Assembly (NCBI RefSeq): GCF_000419605.1
Contig: NZ_ATTI01000001.1
Location: 1,029,501 to 1,093,500 of the forward strand
Origin: Sphingomonas phyllosphaerae 5.2
GTDB lineage: Bacteria; Pseudomonadota; Alphaproteobacteria; Sphingomonadales; Sphingomonadaceae
Length of the DNA: 64,000 nt
Reading direction: 5' to 3'
Shown: piece after piece, positions 9,226 to 18,708 of the stretch
Layout of the letters: each line of letters begins with the position of its first letter
How positions within the stretch are numbered: the stretch's first letter is position 1
Position numbers and translations under genes: made by a program
Notes under the pieces: model-generated
What the model was told of the DNA's origin: nothing
The model's database searches: none
The model's input: only the letters and a program-made list of their open reading frames with translations

Positions 9226-10485
9226 ATGCCGGCGACGGCACCGTCGGCGCCGCGCGGCGGCTGGGGCGTCGCCTTCGTCGTCGCGGTCGCCATCGCGATC
9301 AGCTATCTCGATCGCCAGACGCTGCCGTGGGCAATCGCCAGCATCCAGCGTGATATCCCGATCGGAAACCAGACCAAGGCTCTCCTCGATTCAGCGTTCC
9401 TTGCGACGTACGGGCTGATGTATCTGGGGGGCGGCTGGCTGCTGGACCGGATCGGGACACGGCGCGGTTTCGTCACGATCATGGCATTCTGGTCGCTGGC
9501 CTGCGCCAGTCACGGGCTGGCTGGCGGGGTGGCGGCGCTGATCGTCAGCCGGCTGTTGCTGGGCATGGGCGAAGGCGGCGGCTTTCCGGCTGCGACGCGG
9601 GCGGTGGCTGAGCGGTTCGCCCCCGAACGCCGCGCGACCGCCCTCGGGATCATCAACGCCGGCACGTCGGTTGGCGCGGTGATCGCCCCGCCGCTGATCG
9701 CGCTGCTGCTCGCGCGGGCGGACTGGCTGGGCCTGGCGAGCTGGCGCTGGGTGTTCTTCGTCACGGGTGCGCTGGGACTCGCCTGGGCGCTGTGGTGGGC
9801 GGTGATCTATCGCGATCCACCGGTCGCCTCCGCGGCGTCCGCGACGCCGGTTCCGGCGCCGAGCGTGCGCGCGCTTCTTGCCCGGCGCGAAGTGCTGGGC
9901 GTCGTCGGGGCCAAGTTCCTGAGCGACGGCGCCTGGTACTTCTACCTCTTCTGGCTACCCAAGTATCTGTTCGAGGCGCATTCCTTCGACCTGAAGCAGG
10001 CTGCGACGATCGGCTGGATTCCCTATGCCGCGGCCGGAGTCGGAAGCGTCGCGGCAGGCAGCTTTTCGAGCTGGCTGCTGGCACGGGGTCTGTCCGTGAA
10101 CGCCGCGCGCAAACTCGCGCTGGGCGTGTGCGCCGCCTGCATGCCGTGGGTGATGCTGGTGCCCGGTGCGACCTCGATCGGCTGGGTGATTGCGCTCTTC
10201 AGTCTCGCCTTCTTCGGGCAACAGGGTTGGTCGACGCTGGTGATGACGCTGCCCACCGACATGATCCCGCGTGCCGCGCTCGGCCGACTGGCGGGTCTCG
10301 TCGGGATGGGTGGCGCGTTCGGCGGGATCGTCATGGGGCAGGCCGCCGGCTGGGCGCTCGACCACGGCCTCGGATACGCCCCGGTGCTTGCCGCCGCCGC
10401 CTCGCTCCATCTGCTCGCCTTCGGGCTCATCTGCCTCGCGGTTCCGCGCATCGTGCGCCTCGATTTCAAGGGAGTTACGCCGTGA
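9226..10485 (+). CDS. MFS transporter, sugar-acid (ACS-like) type
   Basis: About 419 residues with twelve predicted membrane segments; contains SYLDRQTLPWAI in the first helix and DRIGTRRG after helix two, as in the anion:cation symporter family that moves hexuronates, galactonate and similar acids. The ATG at 9226 follows AGGTAAGG that overlaps the previous stop; an ATG at 9211 in frame is possible. The stop overlaps the next GTG start. Given the neighbours it should carry the sugar acid or mono/disaccharide released by the GH39-like enzyme across the inner membrane. Confidence 0.85.
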   Translation: MPATAPSAPRGGWGVAFVVAVAIAISYLDRQTLPWAIASIQRDIPIGNQTKALLDSAFLATYGLMYLGGGWLLDRIGTRRGFVTIMAFWSLACASHGLAGGVAALIVSRLLLGMGEGGGFPAATRAVAERFAPERRATALGIINAGTSVGAVIAPPLIALLLARADWLGLASWRWVFFVTGALGLAWALWWAVIYRDPPVASAASATPVPAPSVRALLARREVLGVVGAKFLSDGAWYFYLFWLPKYLFEAHSFDLKQAATIGWIPYAAAGVGSVAAGSFSSWLLARGLSVNAARKLALGVCAACMPWVMLVPGATSIGWVIALFSLAFFGQQGWSTLVMTLPTDMIPRAALGRLAGLVGMGGAFGGIVMGQAAGWALDHGLGYAPVLAAAASLHLLAFGLICLAVPRIVRLDFKGVTP

Positions 10486-11660
10486 AGATCACTGAAGTCC
10501 GTACCCGTGTCGTGCAATGGAAAGGGCAGATCCAGCCGTTGCCGCCACACTTCTGCACCAACCCCATGGACGCCGTGGCGCCGATGCTGTCGCTCAGGAC
10601 GATGGGCACGTTTACGTTCCACGGCTGGTTGATCGTCGAGGTCTTCGCCGACAACGGGCTGGTCGGCATCGGCAATGCCGCTTTGGCGCCGATGATGGCG
10701 AAGCAGCTGATCGACACGCATCTCGCCCCGCTACTGATCGGGCATGACGCCTGGGACACCGAGTTCCTGTGGCAGCACATGTATCGCAAGACGATGGCGT
10801 TCGGGCGCAAGGGGGTGGTGATGGCCGCGATATCCGCGGTCGACATCGCGCTGTGGGACCTGATGGGCAAGGATGCGCGGCAACCGTGCTTCCGCCTGAT
10901 GGGCGGGCGTACCCGGCCACGCATCCCGGTGTACGCGAGCCGGCTCTATTCGGTGCCTCTCGACGAACTGGCGACCGAAGCGGCGCGGTACAAGGAACAG
11001 GGCTTCGGCGCGATGAAGCTGCGCTTCGGCTGGGGACCGGACGACGGTGCCGCGGGCATGGCCCGCAACGTCGAACTGGTGCGCACCGTGCGTGAAACGG
11101 TCGGCGACGAGATCGACGTGATGGCCGACGCCTACATGGGCTGGAGCCTGGACTATGCCAAGCGGATGATGCGTCTGATCGAGCCGTTCAATCTGCGCTG
11201 GCTGGAGGAGGCGATCATCCCCGACGACATTCACGGCTATCACGAACTGCGTCGTTTCGGCTCCACCCCGATCGCGGCCGGGGAGCATGAGTTCACAAGC
11301 TACGGCTTTCGCCAGCTGATCGAGGCGCGCGCGCTCGACTATATCCAATTCGACACGAACCGCGTCGGCGGGCTCACCGCCGCGCGCAAGATCCAGGCGC
11401 TGGCCGAGGCGCACGGCATTCCCGTGGTCCCGCACGCCGGGCAGATGCACAATTACCATGTCGTGATGGCAAGCCTGAATTCTCCGCTCGCGGAATATTT
11501 TCCGAAGGTTGACGTGGAGGTGGGCAACGAGCTGTTCTGGTACGTCTTCAAGGGCGAGCCGGTTGCGGAAAACGGCTATGTCTCGCTCAGCGACGATGTG
11601 CCGGGGCTGGGCCTGGAGATCGACGAAGCGGCGCTCGCACAATTCGAGGTGACGGAATGA
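10482..11660 (+). CDS. Enolase-superfamily acid-sugar dehydratase, L-rhamnonate dehydratase-like
   Basis: A 392-residue mandelate-racemase subgroup protein starting with GTG inside the previous stop (GTGA). Ligands for Mg2+ are visible in order: Asp in VMADAYMGW, Glu in RWLEEAIIPDD, Glu in IAAGEHEF; the catalytic His-Asp pair is His in VVPHAGQMHNYH and Asp in YIQFDTNRVGG. The block FGWGPDDGAAGMARN resembles the HWGPHDGDAGIRKD block of E. coli RhmD, and total length is close to RhmD. It should dehydrate an aldonic acid to a 2-keto-3-deoxy acid. Whether rhamnonate or a related acid is the true substrate cannot be told from sequence. Confidence 0.82.
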   Translation: MKITEVRTRVVQWKGQIQPLPPHFCTNPMDAVAPMLSLRTMGTFTFHGWLIVEVFADNGLVGIGNAALAPMMAKQLIDTHLAPLLIGHDAWDTEFLWQHMYRKTMAFGRKGVVMAAISAVDIALWDLMGKDARQPCFRLMGGRTRPRIPVYASRLYSVPLDELATEAARYKEQGFGAMKLRFGWGPDDGAAGMARNVELVRTVRETVGDEIDVMADAYMGWSLDYAKRMMRLIEPFNLRWLEEAIIPDDIHGYHELRRFGSTPIAAGEHEFTSYGFRQLIEARALDYIQFDTNRVGGLTAARKIQALAEAHGIPVVPHAGQMHNYHVVMASLNSPLAEYFPKVDVEVGNELFWYVFKGEPVAENGYVSLSDDVPGLGLEIDEAALAQFEVTE

Positions 11661-12526
11661 CGATACGCAAGGTCGCGGTTCTTGGGCTGGGCACCATGGG
11701 TGCAGGGATGGCGCACCGTTTGCTGGCGGGCGGCTTCGACGTCGCGGTGTGGAACCGCTCGCCCGGCAAGGCTGTGCCGCTCGGCGCCGCCGGTGCGCGC
11801 GTCGCGACCAGCCCGGCGGCGGCGGCGGAGGACGCAGACGTGGTCGTCGCGATGCTCGCCGACGACGCAGCGTCGCGCCGCGCCTGGCAGGATGCCGACG
11901 GTGCGCTGGCGGCGATGCGCGCCGGCGCGGTGGCGATCGAATCGAGCACGGTGACGGTCGAATGGGTTCGCACGCTGTCAGCCGCGGCGACTGCCCGCGG
12001 CGTCGACCTGCTGGATGCGCCCGTGACCGGTAGCCGGCAGCAGGCCGAAGAGGGCAGTCTGCGCTTCCTGGTCGGCGGCGATCCCGGCGTGCTGGCGCGG
12101 GCGCGTGTCGTGCTGGACGCGATGGGCAGCGAGGCGGTGCATATAGGGCCGGGCGGCAGCGGCGCGCTGTTCAAGCTCGTGAACAACTTCCTGTGCGGCG
12201 TGCAGGTCGCCAGTCTGGCGGAGGCGGTTGCGATGATCGAGCGCAGCGGGATGGACGCCGCGCGCATCATCCCGCTCCTGACCGCGGGCGCTCCGGGCAG
12301 CCCGATCGCCAAGCTCACCGGCACGCGCATGGTCGAGCGCGACTTCGACCCCCGCTTCTACCTGCCGCTGATGGCAAAGGATCTCGCCTATGCGCAGGCC
12401 GCCTTCGCGGAGCAGGGGCTGGACCTGCCCAGCGCCGCGGCGGCGCGTGCCCGGTTCGAGGCAGCGGCGGCCGATCACGCCGATCTCGACATGTCGGCGG
12501 TGGTAGAGGGGATCCGCCACTCATGA
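11657..12526 (+). CDS. Beta-hydroxyacid dehydrogenase (3-hydroxyisobutyrate/6PGDH family)
   Basis: A 289-residue NAD(P)-dependent enzyme: Rossmann motif GLGTMGAGMAHRL at residues 9-21, substrate motif DAPVTGSRQQAEEG, and KLVNNFLCG with the catalytic lysine. The family oxidises or reduces short beta-hydroxyacids such as 3-hydroxyisobutyrate, tartronate semialdehyde or glycolaldehyde-type acids. ATGA overlap with the dehydratase gene indicates coupled translation, so it probably processes an intermediate of the same sugar-acid route. Confidence 0.85.
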   Translation: MTIRKVAVLGLGTMGAGMAHRLLAGGFDVAVWNRSPGKAVPLGAAGARVATSPAAAAEDADVVVAMLADDAASRRAWQDADGALAAMRAGAVAIESSTVTVEWVRTLSAAATARGVDLLDAPVTGSRQQAEEGSLRFLVGGDPGVLARARVVLDAMGSEAVHIGPGGSGALFKLVNNFLCGVQVASLAEAVAMIERSGMDAARIIPLLTAGAPGSPIAKLTGTRMVERDFDPRFYLPLMAKDLAYAQAAFAEQGLDLPSAAAARARFEAAAADHADLDMSAVVEGIRHS

Positions 12527-14772
12527 ACGTGGCGATACGGCGCGGCACGTGGTGGCTCGCCGCGGCCGTTGCGCTGTCGCCGGGCGCGGCGATCGCGGTT
12601 CCGGTCCGTGTCGGGACTCTGCCCGGCGGTATGCAGGTTGCATTGGTCGAGCGCGCTGGCGGCTACGGCATCGACGTCACCGGGCGCGGTCGCGTGATAG
12701 TGGCGGCGCGCGAGCGCCCGGTTCGCGTCGAAATCTTCCGGAGCGAGCGCGACATCGCAACCGTGGACCTCGCCTATGCGCAGGTCGCGCGCGAGGGTAC
12801 GGGCGTGATGGCGCGCGTCAGCCTGGTCGAGGGTGGCGCCACGCTGCAGATCGAGGATCGGTACCGAGTGGCGGCGGGGGTGCTGCACATCGCGCGCGCC
12901 GTGCGTGTCGAGGGCAACGCGCCCGGTCGCGGCTTCACATCCGGGTGGATGCTAGCCGCGCCGGCTGCGCGTTTCGCCAATGCGGCCTTCTTTGCGCCCG
13001 GGATGCTGTACAACGGACCGGGCCGCAACAATGCCGCGGGCGCGGCGGGCGGTGCGGCGTTCGCGGCCGGCAGGGTGGCGATGCGCGACGATGCGATGCC
13101 CGCGCCGCTGTTGGGGATACGGCTTGCCGACGGTCGCTCGCTGGCGCTGCTTGCCAGCGCGCCGAAGGGCGACACGATCGAGGAGGATACACGCGCCAAT
13201 GCGGCCAGCGTGCTGATCGACGAGCGGTTCCGCTTCGGAGCGCTGGGCGCAGCGGAGGAGCGGGGTGGGATCGCGTTCGGCTATTGGCTTCCCGGCAGCA
13301 TCGCCGCGCCGGCGCTCGCGAACGGGCCTGCCCGGCGCCGCTACGCGCCGTTGCGATCAGGGGTGCGGCACGATTATGCCCTGGCGCTGCGGGCGGCGCG
13401 CGCGGATGCGATGCCCGACTTCATGCGCGCGACGTGGCGTTGGGCCTATGCGACGCTGGCACCCCGTCCGGCGACGATCGACCTGCCGGTTGTCCGCCGG
13501 GTCGTGACCGATCAACTCGCAAGCCGCGCCATGACCGTCGATGGTCGCACGGGGGTCCCGTGGATCCACCAGGCGACCAACGGTCAGCTCTGGCATCGCC
13601 CCGATGACACGCGCGCTGCGCTGGGCTTCGTCGGCAAGAACCTCGAGGTTGCCAGCCTGCTGCTGATCGAGGCCGATCGCGACGCGACGCCGCGTGGCGC
13701 GAAGCTGCGCCGCACCGCGCTGGCGATCATCGAGACGTTCGTCACCGGGCTCTCGATGGCGCCGCCCTCCGGCGAGGCGATCGACCTGGCGACCGGGCGA
13801 CCCACGGTATCCTTTCCGCCCTCCACGTGGCGCGGCAATGCGGATGCCGGATCGCGCATCTTCGTTCGCGCGCTGTCGGAGGATCTGCGCAAGCTGACCG
13901 AAGCCTATCTGCGTGAGAAGGCGCACGGGCGCGATCATCCCGCATGGCTGCGCTGGGCCACGGACTTTGCCGACTGGCTGTTGCCGCAGCAGCGGGCGGA
14001 CGGTTCCTTCCCGCGAGCGTGGGAGCAGTCCAGCCATGCGGTCGTGGAGCCGTCGTCCAGTGCCTCCTATGCACCGGTGCCGATGCTGGCGGTGCTCGCG
14101 CAGGCGCACGGCGATGCAGGTGCGCGCTTCCGCACCGCTGCATTGCGCGCCGCTGAATACGTCTGGCGCACGCAAGGGAGGGACGCGGTGTTCGCGGGCG
14201 CCGTGCTCGACTTCCCGGACGTGATCGACAAGGAAGCGGGGATGCTCTCGCTGGAAGCGTTTCTGGCTGCCTACGACCTGACCGGCGATCGCGCCTGGGT
14301 GGCGCGCGCCGCGGTGGCAGCCGATTTCACCGAAACGTGGATGTATGTGTGGGACGTGCCGATGGCCGTCGACGCGATCGACGCCGAGCTGCACTGGAAG
14401 CGCGACGTGCCGACGACCGGCGTCAACGTCGTCGTGATCGGCGGGCGCGGGCTGGTCGACCAATATCTCGATTGGTCCACCGCCAGCTACGCCCGGTTGT
14501 GGCAGCTGACCGGCGATCCGCATTACCGCGACGTCGCGCGGATCCTGTTGCGCAGTACCAAGGCGATGCTGGCACTGCCCGGTCGTCAGTACGATCTGGT
14601 CGCGCCGGGGTGGCAGCAGGAAAATTTCGACCTGTCGCTGCGGCGCGGTTACGGCGGCCACCGCGCATGGCTGCCATGGGTGTCGGTGCACCATTTGTGG
14701 AGCATCGCAGGGCTCGATACGCTCGACCCCAAAGCGCGCCGCGAGCTTACCGGGCCGCACGGCAATGACTGA
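12523..14772 (+). CDS. Exported 749-residue protein of unknown function, probable alpha/alpha-barrel sugar enzyme
   Basis: I do not recognise a named family. A signal peptide is clear (WWLAAAVALSPGAAIA). Residues about 30-300 look beta-rich and the rest, from about 330, alpha-helical with aromatic-rich turns (PWIHQATNGQLWH, WLLPQQRADGSFPRAW, WQQENFDLSLRRGYGGHRAWL), which recalls (alpha/alpha)6 hydrolases or lyases with an N-terminal beta-sandwich. Acidic residues such as the Asp of FPDVIDKEAG and the Glu of DAIDAELHW might be catalytic, but I cannot assign them. ATGA overlap upstream and an 8-base overlap downstream place it firmly in the sugar operon, where it probably cleaves or trims the substrate in the periplasm. 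Confidence 0.7.
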   Translation: MNVAIRRGTWWLAAAVALSPGAAIAVPVRVGTLPGGMQVALVERAGGYGIDVTGRGRVIVAARERPVRVEIFRSERDIATVDLAYAQVAREGTGVMARVSLVEGGATLQIEDRYRVAAGVLHIARAVRVEGNAPGRGFTSGWMLAAPAARFANAAFFAPGMLYNGPGRNNAAGAAGGAAFAAGRVAMRDDAMPAPLLGIRLADGRSLALLASAPKGDTIEEDTRANAASVLIDERFRFGALGAAEERGGIAFGYWLPGSIAAPALANGPARRRYAPLRSGVRHDYALALRAARADAMPDFMRATWRWAYATLAPRPATIDLPVVRRVVTDQLASRAMTVDGRTGVPWIHQATNGQLWHRPDDTRAALGFVGKNLEVASLLLIEADRDATPRGAKLRRTALAIIETFVTGLSMAPPSGEAIDLATGRPTVSFPPSTWRGNADAGSRIFVRALSEDLRKLTEAYLREKAHGRDHPAWLRWATDFADWLLPQQRADGSFPRAWEQSSHAVVEPSSSASYAPVPMLAVLAQAHGDAGARFRTAALRAAEYVWRTQGRDAVFAGAVLDFPDVIDKEAGMLSLEAFLAAYDLTGDRAWVARAAVAADFTETWMYVWDVPMAVDAIDAELHWKRDVPTTGVNVVVIGGRGLVDQYLDWSTASYARLWQLTGDPHYRDVARILLRSTKAMLALPGRQYDLVAPGWQQENFDLSLRRGYGGHRAWLPWVSVHHLWSIAGLDTLDPKARRELTGPHGND

Positions 14773-16048
14773 CCCGGTGCCGGCGGACGAAGCGCGGATC
14801 ATCCGCACCGTCACCGTGCGGCTGCTGCCGTTGCTCATCATCTTGTACACGGTCGCCTATGTCGACCGGTCGGTGGTGGGCTTCGCCAAGCTCCAGCTCG
14901 CCGCCGACATCGTCCTCGGCGATACCGCTTACGGGTTCGGGGCCGGGTTGTTCTTTATCGGGTATTTCCTGTTCGAGCTGCCCAGTAACATCCTGCTCAC
15001 CCGCGTCGGTGCGCGGCGCTGGTTTGCGCGGATCCTCGTTACCTGGGGGCTGGTGACCGTGTCTATGGCGACCATCCGCACGCCGCTGGCCTTCTATGTC
15101 CTGCGGTTCCTGCTCGGTGCGGCGGAGGCCGGCCTATATCCCGGCATCGTCTTCTATCTGACCCGCTGGTATCCGCAGCGTCACCTCGGGCGCATCCTCG
15201 GGCTGTTCCTGATGGCGCAGCCCTTCGCGCTGATCCTGACCGGGCCGCTGTCGGCCTGGCTGCTCGGACTTGATGGCACCTGGGGCCTTCGCGGCTGGCA
15301 GTGGCTCTTCGTGGTCAGCGGCGTGCCCGCGGTGCTGCTGGCAGTGCCGACGCTTTTGCTACTGCCCGACGATCCCGTGGCGGCGCGCTGGTTGACGCCC
15401 GCGGATCGTGACTGGCTGAAGAGCGCGGTCGCGCGCGCGGCACCTGCGGCGCACGCAGCGTCGGATGGTTGGCGCAGCGTGCTCCGGGATGGTCGGGTGC
15501 TGCGGCTCGCCTTCGCCTTCATGCCCTTTCCGCTCGCGGTGTACGGCTTCACCTTGTGGTTGCCGACGCTCCTTGCGGCCGGCGGTCGCGACCTGCCGAC
15601 GGCAGGCTTTCTCTTCGCGGTCCCCTACGTATTTGCGGCGGCAGCGCTCTGGATCGTGCCGCGCCTGTCGGATCGATCGGGCAAACGGCATCGCTACATC
15701 ATCGTGAACGCGATCCTGGCCGCTGCGGGGCTGATCTTGTCGGCGGCACTTCCCGGTACGGCGTTGCCTTTTGCCGGCCTGTGTGTGGCGGTGTTCGGCC
15801 TGTATGCGAGCCAGAGCATCTTCTGGACCTTGCCGTCGGCAATGCTCAGCGGCGCGGCGGCGGCGGCGGGGATCGCGATCATCAATTCGGTGGGCAATCT
15901 CGGTGGTTATCTCGGGCCGTTCGTCATGGGGTTCATCAAGGACCAGACGGGACGGACAACCGACGGTCTGTATGTGCTCGCCGCATCGCTTGCCCTGACG
16001 GTCGCCATCATGGCCTACGAGTTTCGCCTGGCACAGCGCTCCCGCTAA
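14765..16048 (+). CDS. MFS transporter, ACS-family (tartrate/sugar-acid-like)
   Basis: 427 residues, twelve predicted membrane helices. YTVAYVDRSVVGFAKLQ in helix one and FELPSNILLTRVGARRW near helix two are typical of the anion:cation symporter family members carrying tartrate, phthalate or aldonates. It overlaps the preceding gene by 8 bases and ends the operon. This is the second permease of the operon, so one may take the oligomer or neutral sugar and the other an acid; which does which is not visible. Confidence 0.85.
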   Translation: MTDPVPADEARIIRTVTVRLLPLLIILYTVAYVDRSVVGFAKLQLAADIVLGDTAYGFGAGLFFIGYFLFELPSNILLTRVGARRWFARILVTWGLVTVSMATIRTPLAFYVLRFLLGAAEAGLYPGIVFYLTRWYPQRHLGRILGLFLMAQPFALILTGPLSAWLLGLDGTWGLRGWQWLFVVSGVPAVLLAVPTLLLLPDDPVAARWLTPADRDWLKSAVARAAPAAHAASDGWRSVLRDGRVLRLAFAFMPFPLAVYGFTLWLPTLLAAGGRDLPTAGFLFAVPYVFAAAALWIVPRLSDRSGKRHRYIIVNAILAAAGLILSAALPGTALPFAGLCVAVFGLYASQSIFWTLPSAMLSGAAAAAGIAIINSVGNLGGYLGPFVMGFIKDQTGRTTDGLYVLAASLALTVAIMAYEFRLAQRSR

Positions 16049-16103
16049 AGGTCATGTGTCCTGTCGGCGGGTCGAACGTTCGCCAGACCTGCCGGGAACG
16101 ACG

Positions 16104-16122
16104 CTCCGCCGCGCTGGCGGAG
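16104..16122. terminator. Hairpin after the sugar operon
   Basis: CTCCGCC-GCGCT-GGCGGAG forms a 7-bp GC stem 56 bases after the last operon gene. There is no T-tract, so it may be a pause or RNA-stability hairpin rather than an intrinsic terminator. Confidence 0.35.
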
Positions 16123-16378
16123 TGGCAGTCGCCCGTCGGGTGGACGTCGCCGTCAGAGACCGACGTGGGTCGGGTAGAGAATGGATCGCTTTAGACCGAC
16201 AGCACCGACGAGAGCTTGCGGCATACGGTACCATTCGACAAAGCCGTCCCGCTCGCTGCGCCGTACCCGTCTCAGCTTATGGCAGTGGATCGCTGACGAT
16301 AGTGTTTGGCACGGTACAACGCCGGTGCGGAACGGCTATGTTCACCAATCATCCGCTCTGCATTCAGGGCCAAGGTAA

Positions 16379-16403
16379 GTTTCGCGCGAAAACCGCGCGA
16401 AAC
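16379..16403. repeat. Perfect 10-bp inverted repeat
   Basis: GTTTCGCGCG-AAAAC-CGCGCGAAAC. It lies about 235 bases past the end of the GH26-like gene (minus strand) in a roughly 590-base gene-free stretch (16049-16637). It could end minus-strand transcription or bind a dimeric protein; no T-tract follows on either strand. Nothing else in this stretch is recognisable. Confidence 0.5.
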
Positions 16404-16637
16404 AGGCTGCACCTGCCCGTTGGTAGTCAGAGGCGGGGCTTCAAAGCAACCCGGGTGGACGACTTGCCCTCTCGTTTGGAGCCCTGATGCATTAACTGAT
16501 AACCCTCTTCTTCCGGTAGGTGCCGTGGCCGATCACGAACGTAATCTCGCCGATGGTGCAGCCGCTTCGTCCACCATACGCCATCGCCGCAGGGGGCATT
16601 TGCGGCCTCCACGCCCCCGCCGATCTGTCGGCAGCCG

Positions 16638-17693
16638 CTACTTCAGCACGAACTTGCGATAAGCCTTGCTGACGGCGGGGTACTGGTTGGCGCTCAGCTT
16701 GCCGCGGTAGGCGGCGTTCGAGTTCCAATATGATGCGTATACGATGTTGTGCCGATCGAACCACTGTGCGGCCGCCTGGACATAAGCCGCATCGCTGTCG
16801 CGGCTGACCCCCCATTCGGCATAAGCGGTCGCTTTCTTGTGCCGCTTGGCGAACGCCTGATGCCAGGCAAGCCCATATTTCTCGTCGCGCTTCCATGCAA
16901 AAGCCTTCGCCCCGTCGGCGGAATCCCATTGATGATTGTAGTAGAAATCCATTCCGATGATGTTGACCACGTCATCACCTGGATAAGCATTCTCCGGATT
17001 CATCCCAAGATCACCGATGTTGGGGGTCCACTCAAACACGAAGCGCGACGAAACAGATCGGAAGCTTGCAACAAACTGCCGATAGGCACCACGATATGCG
17101 GCTTCCTTTCCGCGCGCAGCCCACGGCTGCCAGTCGCCGTTGAACTCCCAGCCCGTCCTGATGTAGATCTTCTGCGTGTTTGGAAATGAGTACGCCAGGT
17201 CGCGGGCGGCTTCCACATAGTAAGCGTTGTATTTGCCGCGGCTGGCTTCCTCCAGCGAAGTGCCTTGCGGAATAAGCGGGATCGTCCAGAAAATCGTCCG
17301 ATTTACGCCGGACCACAATCCGATCAGCCATTCCAGCGATGTCGACCAATCCGTCCAATTGGCACGGCCGCTGTGAAGTTGAACGCCGTCACCTCGCTTG
17401 CCCGACCAAAGTTCGTACGCTGTATAGTCGATCGGATAGTTTCCGACGTACACCGATCGTTGATAAGCCGGAGCAATGGTGGCCGCGTCGGCGACCGGTA
17501 TTACAGGCGATGAGGCCTGTTCTTCCGATAAGTTGTCGGGGGCAAATGGTCCCGAGGAAGGCGTTGACGCCGGAGCACTGACAACAACGATCTCATCGGT
17601 CGCAGCGTTAAAGTTGTCGTTCGAAGTAGAGATGGCAGCCGACGCTATTCCCGCGGCCGCAATGGTTGCGACCGCAAAGGTCTTTCTTAACAT
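16638..17693 (-). CDS. Exported GH26-like glycoside hydrolase
   Basis: 351 residues with a signal peptide (IAAAGIASAA) and a Ser/Thr/Pro-rich linker to about residue 85. In the barrel, RTGWEFNGDWQPW carries a Glu that fits the acid/base and AYAEWGVSRD a Glu that fits the nucleophile of clan GH-A family 26 enzymes (beta-mannanases, lichenases), also seen in exopolysaccharide-linked hydrolases. FEWTPNIGD and IGMDFYYN are typical inner strands. Start chosen at 17693 after GGGTGGGG. The gene is visibly more AT-rich than its neighbours and stands alone on its strand, which suggests acquisition by transfer. Family is fairly sure; substrate is not. Confidence 0.72.
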   Translation of the reverse strand: MLRKTFAVATIAAAGIASAAISTSNDNFNAATDEIVVVSAPASTPSSGPFAPDNLSEEQASSPVIPVADAATIAPAYQRSVYVGNYPIDYTAYELWSGKRGDGVQLHSGRANWTDWSTSLEWLIGLWSGVNRTIFWTIPLIPQGTSLEEASRGKYNAYYVEAARDLAYSFPNTQKIYIRTGWEFNGDWQPWAARGKEAAYRGAYRQFVASFRSVSSRFVFEWTPNIGDLGMNPENAYPGDDVVNIIGMDFYYNHQWDSADGAKAFAWKRDEKYGLAWHQAFAKRHKKATAYAEWGVSRDSDAAYVQAAAQWFDRHNIVYASYWNSNAAYRGKLSANQYPAVSKAYRKFVLK

Positions 17694-17753
17694 GAAAACC
17701 CCACCCGATTTCTTTAAGTCATCGCTGCATGTCAGGTTCTGCTGGCGATGCAA

Positions 17754-18620
17754 TCGGGCGAATGAGGGTGCCGCTGAATTCTGCGACAGGCTGCCGTCGC
17801 AGCCAGTCGAGTCGCAAGAAGTGCCTCATTTTTGGATGAGTATCGCTATTAGACAAGTGGCGTGGGGCAGTGTTGCTGGCTGATGCACTTTGTCCGACTT
17901 GTTGCGGTCGTTGATCCACTCGGCGCGTGCGCTTACGCCCGTGAAGAAAACGGGTTCTCCTCGCCTGGCCTGATTGCCGCTCGGTCTGGCGTTTCATGCG
18001 CTGGCGATCGCGTGCGTATGGTGGCGCGCCTCGCGGTGATTGAGCGGCCGAGCTGTGCACGCGCGGAGTCGCGCGAAACCGATCCCCGAGGGCGCACCCA
18101 TGTCGAACCACCTCAAGCTGATGCGCGCCGCGGGGCTGGTTGAGACGACGCGGGCGGTGCTCGACATGATCAACACACTGCGACGGCCGAACTAGATCGG
18201 CGCTTTCCGGTCTGCTCGACGTGGTGCTGGCCATTCAGTCTGCCTGACGCATTTCGTGGCATGCCTCGCCATGCATAACCTCGGCAGCGAGACTCCGACC
18301 GGTTGGACTTTGGAGCCGCTAGGCGAGCCGGCTTGATATCTCGAGCGGCGGCGACCCCCACGTTGGTACGATCGTCTCGCGGTTCGAAGCACTAATACGA
18401 GAGCGTCCGCTTCCCCGTGGCGTGGTGCCGTCACAGGAACTGCTCAAAGTCGATCGACCGAAGAGTTCCTTACCCTTCCGCACAATCGAATCAGGGCGGT
18501 GACGCCATGAGCAGGAGAGCCTCAGCCGCTCGAAGATTCGGCCTCGGGGGGCGGTCGGTGCGGCGGCTGTCCATCGGCGACCACCCACATGACGATGTCG
18601 GCATTTGTAGTATCTTTTAA
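17754..18620. other. Gene-poor stretch with probable gene remnants
   Basis: About 0.9 kb without an intact gene. A 31-codon HTH-like fragment lies at 18100-18195. Between about 18321 and 18501 there is an open frame without a start codon whose translation (LDISSGGDPHVGTIVSRFE and onward) has gene-like codon use. The other open frames here have the low-information look of shadows. The stretch borders the AT-rich GH26-like gene and may be the scar of an insertion or deletion. Confidence 0.4.
18100..18195 (+). pseudogene. Remnant of an ArsR-like winged-helix regulator
   Basis: The frame reads MSNHLKLMRAAGLVETTR, very like the recognition helix and start of the wing of ArsR-family regulators (SxHLKxLRxAGLV), then stops after 31 residues. 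No dimerisation helices or upstream HTH portion are in frame. The resemblance covers only about 18 residues, so it may be chance. Confidence 0.25.
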
Positions 18621-18637
18621 CCTGTTGTTAACACAGG
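18621..18637. promoter_or_regulatory. Candidate operator before the second TonB receptor
   Basis: CCTGT-TGTTAAC-ACAGG is a 5-bp inverted repeat around an AT-rich TGTTAACA core, 72 bases before the receptor start. The look suits a LacI- or similar dimeric regulator, but no regulator gene is adjacent and no second copy was found in the window. Confidence 0.35.
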
Positions 18638-18708
18638 AAAGTGGCGCGAACGGGCGATGCATGTAGGGGCATGCGTCAGAAATTGCATGATCCCGCAGGG
18701 AGGATGAC

